Below, piece after piece: positions 60,880 to 64,000 of a stretch of DNA of 64,000 nucleotides. The notes beneath the pieces were generated by a model, which saw only the letters and a list, made by a program, of their open reading frames with translations, did no database searches and was not told the DNA's origin. Position 1 is the first letter of the stretch. Every line of letters begins with the position of its first letter. The stretch spans positions 1 to 64,000 of the forward strand of contig NZ_JALKBA010000011.1 of NCBI RefSeq assembly GCF_023015805.1, read 5' to 3'. Source of the DNA: Cellulophaga sp. F20128. GTDB lineage: Bacteria; Bacteroidota; Bacteroidia; Flavobacteriales; Flavobacteriaceae. Made by a program: the position numbers and the translations under genes.

Positions 60880-62736
60880 ATGTCAGACAACACTAAATAT
60901 ACAGAAGATAATATACGTTCGCTAGACTGGAAAGAGCATATTCGTATGCGACCAGGAATGTATATTGGTAAATTAGGTGACGGTTCTTCGGCAGATGATG
61001 GTATTTATATTCTTCTCAAAGAAGTTTTAGATAACTGTATTGATGAATTTGTGATGGGTGCTGGGAAAACCATTGAAATTGGAATTAAGGACAATGTTGT
61101 AAGTGTTCGTGATTATGGTCGTGGTATTCCTTTAGGAAAAGTGGTAGATGTAGTTTCGAAAATGAATACCGGGGGAAAATATGATTCCCGAGCTTTTAAA
61201 AAATCTGTTGGTTTAAATGGAGTAGGCACCAAGGCAGTTAACGCACTGTCAAATTTCTTTAAGGTTGAATCTTCTCGAGATGGGCAGTCTAAATGGGCTG
61301 AGTTTAGTCAGGGTAATTTAGTAGCAGAAGAAGGGCCTTTGGATTCATCAAAACGAAAAGGAACCAAAGTTTCTTTTACGCCAGACGAGGCCATCTTTAA
61401 AAAATATACCTATAGAAATGAGTATATAGAACGAATGATTAAAAACTATGTATACCTAAATCCAGGGCTTACTATAGTTTTTAACGGGGAAAAGTTCTTT
61501 TCGGAAAATGGACTGCGCGATTTGTTGGAAGACAACAACAGTGCAGATGATATGTTGTATCCTATTATTCATTTAAAAGGAGCAGATATCGAAATAGCTA
61601 TAACACATAGTAAAAGTCAGTATAGTGAGGAATATCATTCGTTTGTAAACGGACAACACACTACGCAGGGTGGAACACATTTGACAGCTTTTAGAGAGGC
61701 AATTGTTAAAACCATTCGTGATTTTTACGGTAAAAATTATGAAGCTTCGGATATTCGTAAGTCTATAATTTCTGCCATTTCAATTAAGGTGATGGAGCCT
61801 GTTTTTGAGAGTCAAACCAAAACAAAGCTAGGTTCTACAGATATGGGCGGGGAATTCCCTACCGTACGGACCTATATTAATGATTTTGTTGGAAAATATT
61901 TAGACAACTACCTTCATAAAAATCAAGCTACGGCTGAAAGCCTACAACGTAAAATAGTACAAGCGGAGCGGGAGCGTAAAGATTTGTCAGGAATTCGAAA
62001 ATTAGCGCGCGATCGGGCTAAAAAAGCGAGTTTGCACAATAAGAAATTACGAGATTGCCGGGTGCATTTGGGGGATTTAAAAAAAGATAGACGTTTAGAG
62101 TCAACCTTATTTATTACTGAGGGAGATTCGGCTTCTGGATCCATTACAAAGTCTAGAGATGTAAATACCCAAGCGGTGTTTAGCTTGCGAGGGAAGCCCT
62201 TAAATTCATACGGAATGTCTAAAAAGATCGTGTATGAAAACGAAGAGTTTAATCTGTTACAAGCAGCGTTAAGTATTGAGGAGTCAATGGAGGACTTGCG
62301 CTACAATAATATTGTAATTGCAACGGATGCCGATGTGGATGGTATGCATATTCGATTGTTGTTAATCACCTTCTTTTTGCAGTTTTTTCCTGAATTGATC
62401 AAAGAAAACCATCTGTATATCTTACAGACCCCTTTGTTTAGGGTGCGTAATAAAAAAGAAACTTTTTATTGCTACAGTCCTGAAGAAAAGGCTGAAGCGA
62501 TGGGAAAATTAAGCGGGAAACCAGAAATTACCCGATTTAAAGGATTGGGAGAGATTTCTCCAGATGAGTTTCAACACTTTATAGGTGATGATATCCGCTT
62601 AGAGCCAGTAATGCTAGATAAGGCAATGTCTATTGAGCAATTACTGAGTTTTTATATGGGGAAAAACACCCCGGACCGACAAAAATTTATTATAGAAAAT
62701 CTTAAAGTAGAACTTGATATAATTGAGGAAAACTAA
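60880..62736 (+). CDS. parE: DNA topoisomerase IV subunit B
   Basis: 618 residues from the ATG at 60880; the upstream frame adds 9 residues before the family start. The GHKL ATPase domain has E-V-L-D-N-C-I-D-E near 50 and G-V-G-T-K-A-V-N-A near 118. The TOPRIM domain has E-G-D-S-A-S-G near 416 and D-A-D-V-D-G-M-H near 487. The short length fits ParE. The parC-like gene follows after 30 bp. Confidence 0.93.
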   Translation: MSDNTKYTEDNIRSLDWKEHIRMRPGMYIGKLGDGSSADDGIYILLKEVLDNCIDEFVMGAGKTIEIGIKDNVVSVRDYGRGIPLGKVVDVVSKMNTGGKYDSRAFKKSVGLNGVGTKAVNALSNFFKVESSRDGQSKWAEFSQGNLVAEEGPLDSSKRKGTKVSFTPDEAIFKKYTYRNEYIERMIKNYVYLNPGLTIVFNGEKFFSENGLRDLLEDNNSADDMLYPIIHLKGADIEIAITHSKSQYSEEYHSFVNGQHTTQGGTHLTAFREAIVKTIRDFYGKNYEASDIRKSIISAISIKVMEPVFESQTKTKLGSTDMGGEFPTVRTYINDFVGKYLDNYLHKNQATAESLQRKIVQAERERKDLSGIRKLARDRAKKASLHNKKLRDCRVHLGDLKKDRRLESTLFITEGDSASGSITKSRDVNTQAVFSLRGKPLNSYGMSKKIVYENEEFNLLQAALSIEESMEDLRYNNIVIATDADVDGMHIRLLLITFFLQFFPELIKENHLYILQTPLFRVRNKKETFYCYSPEEKAEAMGKLSGKPEITRFKGLGEISPDEFQHFIGDDIRLEPVMLDKAMSIEQLLSFYMGKNTPDRQKFIIENLKVELDIIEEN

Positions 62737-62766
62737 TTATAAACCAATAAACACGAATCTTTCTTT

Positions 62767-64000
62767 ATGGAAGAGAATGAAGAAGTAAACGAAAACCTTA
62801 CAAATGACACTGAAAATCCTCAAGAAGCCTTAACCAAGGTAACTGGGATGTATAAGGATTGGTTTTTAGATTACGCCTCTTATGTTATTTTAGAACGTGC
62901 CGTGCCTGCCATCGAAGATGGTTTTAAGCCTGTGCAACGTAGAATTATGCATTCGCTTAAGGAGTTGGATGACGGAAGGTATAACAAAGTCGCTAATGTT
63001 GTAGGGCACACTATGCAGTATCACCCCCATGGTGATGCGAGTATTGCGGATGCAATGGTGCAAATTGGCCAAAAAGAGTTGTTGATAGATACCCAAGGGA
63101 ACTGGGGTAATATATTAACAGGGGATAGGGCTGCAGCATCGAGGTATATTGAAGCTCGACTGTCTAAATTTGCCTTGGAAGTTATTTTTAGTCCAAAAAT
63201 TACGGAATGGCAGCAATCTTATGATGGTCGTAAGAAAGAGCCTGTAAATCTTCCCGTTAAATTTCCTCTACTTCTAGCTCAGGGTGCCGAAGGGATCGCT
63301 GTTGGTTTGTCTACTAAAATTTTACCACATAACTTTATAGAGCTTATTGATGCGTCTGTTAAGCATCTTAAAGGTCAGAAATTTAAATTGTATCCAGACT
63401 TTCCAACCTCAGGAATTATAGATATTAGTGGGTATAATGACGGCTTGCGCGGCGGTAAAATTCGCGTAAGGGCAAAAATAGCACAATTAGACAAGAGTAC
63501 CTTGGTTATTAATGAGATACCCTATGGTACTAACACCTCTTCTTTAATAGATTCGATCCTTAAAGCAAACGAAAAAGGAAAGATAAAAGTTAAGAAAATT
63601 GAGGATAATACAGCTGCCGATGTGGAGATTCTTGTGCATTTGCCTTCTGGTATTTCGCCAGACAAAACAATAGATGCGCTGTATGCCTTTACGGCTTGTG
63701 AATCTTCCATATCTCCTTTAGGTTGTATTATAGAAGATAATAAGCCGCTATTTATTGGGGTCACCGAAATGCTAGAGCGTTCAACAGATTACACTGTAGA
63801 ATTATTAAAAGCGGAACTAGAAATTCAACTTGGAGAGCTAGAAGAGCAATGGCATTTTTCTTCCTTAGAACGAATTTTTATAGAAAACAGGATTTATCGC
63901 GACATTGAAGAAGAGGAAACTTGGGCAGGTGTTATTACGGCAATTGATAAGGGTTTGATGCCGTATACCAAACATTTAAAGCGCGCAGTAACAGAGGCAG
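62767..64000 (+). CDS. parC: DNA topoisomerase IV subunit A, 5' part (cut by window end)
   Basis: The ATG at 62767 opens a frame that stays open to the window edge (411 codons visible). It shows the ParC/GyrA breakage-reunion domain: I-E-D-G-F-K-P-V-Q-R-R-I near 49-60, H-P-H-G-D near 86, and R-A-A-A-S-R-Y with catalytic Tyr127. The acidic N-terminal leader is short. Its place right after parE supports ParC rather than GyrA. The C-terminal beta-propeller is outside the window. Confidence 0.93.
   Translation, partial: MEENEEVNENLTNDTENPQEALTKVTGMYKDWFLDYASYVILERAVPAIEDGFKPVQRRIMHSLKELDDGRYNKVANVVGHTMQYHPHGDASIADAMVQIGQKELLIDTQGNWGNILTGDRAAASRYIEARLSKFALEVIFSPKITEWQQSYDGRKKEPVNLPVKFPLLLAQGAEGIAVGLSTKILPHNFIELIDASVKHLKGQKFKLYPDFPTSGIIDISGYNDGLRGGKIRVRAKIAQLDKSTLVINEIPYGTNTSSLIDSILKANEKGKIKVKKIEDNTAADVEILVHLPSGISPDKTIDALYAFTACESSISPLGCIIEDNKPLFIGVTEMLERSTDYTVELLKAELEIQLGELEEQWHFSSLERIFIENRIYRDIEEEETWAGVITAIDKGLMPYTKHLKRAVTEA

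Overview
The window looks like chromosomal DNA from a marine-type member of the Flavobacteriaceae (Bacteroidota). The DNA is AT-rich. It carries a TamL/TamB pair with a lipoprotein-type Omp85 protein, a TonB-dependent receptor with an N-terminal carboxypeptidase-like domain, several lipoproteins, gene families I recognise mainly from flavobacteria (TIGR02757, DUF6146, DUF6787, DUF6952), and promoters of the Bacteroidota TTTG / TAnnTTTG type. Species cannot be named from the sequence. I saw no rRNA, CRISPR array, prophage or intact insertion sequence. There is one tRNA, tRNA-Ser(UGA), on the minus strand.

Layout. 1-240 is the tail of an unidentified gene, followed by 660 bp without genes that contains a decayed copy of the tRNA-Ser 3' end. 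0.9-2.6 kb has MgtC-like and YihY-like membrane proteins and the tRNA. 2.8-10.1 kb (minus) is tamB-tamL. 10.4-12.3 kb (plus) has a nitroreductase and a DegT-type aminotransferase. 12.4-19.0 kb (minus) is a tight operon tpx-dgkA-ftsK-lolA-lptF/G-ribB, whose RibA half is degenerate. 19.3-20.5 kb (minus) is a peroxiredoxin-thioredoxin-DUF6952 operon. 20.6-25.9 kb has an NhaC antiporter, a Cys/Met PLP enzyme divergent from an Lrp regulator, lpdA, and a small CDGSH protein with one damaged cluster site.

26.3-29.4 kb (plus) is the most distinctive accessory block: a TsdA-type dihaem thiosulfate dehydrogenase, two exported DsrE-like proteins (one Tat, one Sec) and a TauE/SafE permease. 29.4-38 kb is mostly housekeeping (acyltransferase, FMN reductase, pabB, tilS, penicillin acylase, YifB/ComM). 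38.1-41.0 kb (minus) has an iduronate-2-sulfatase-like lipoprotein and a three-gene block with an HPF-like ribosome factor and an eRF1-like small protein. 41.5-46.9 kb has an RluA synthase, an Ig-like lipoprotein, and a LolD-CPBP-TIGR02757 operon. 47.1-50.0 kb (plus) is folE, two small membrane proteins, and a SorA/SorB-like sulfite dehydrogenase pair. 50.0-54.9 kb (minus) is acyl-CoA reductase, serC-serA, DUF937, DUF6146 and DUF6787, divergent from a ferredoxin. 55.4-58.1 kb is a TonB-dependent receptor, and next to it is a frameshifted, internally deleted remnant of a GH20-like glycosidase. 58.7-64 kb (plus) is ychF, a DMT transporter, and topoisomerase IV parE-parC, with parC running off the end.

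Taken together, TsdA with exported DsrE proteins and TauE, plus a separate SorAB-like enzyme, suggest periplasmic oxidation of thiosulfate and sulfite as supplementary electron donors. No Sox genes are visible in the window. That reading is inference from gene content.
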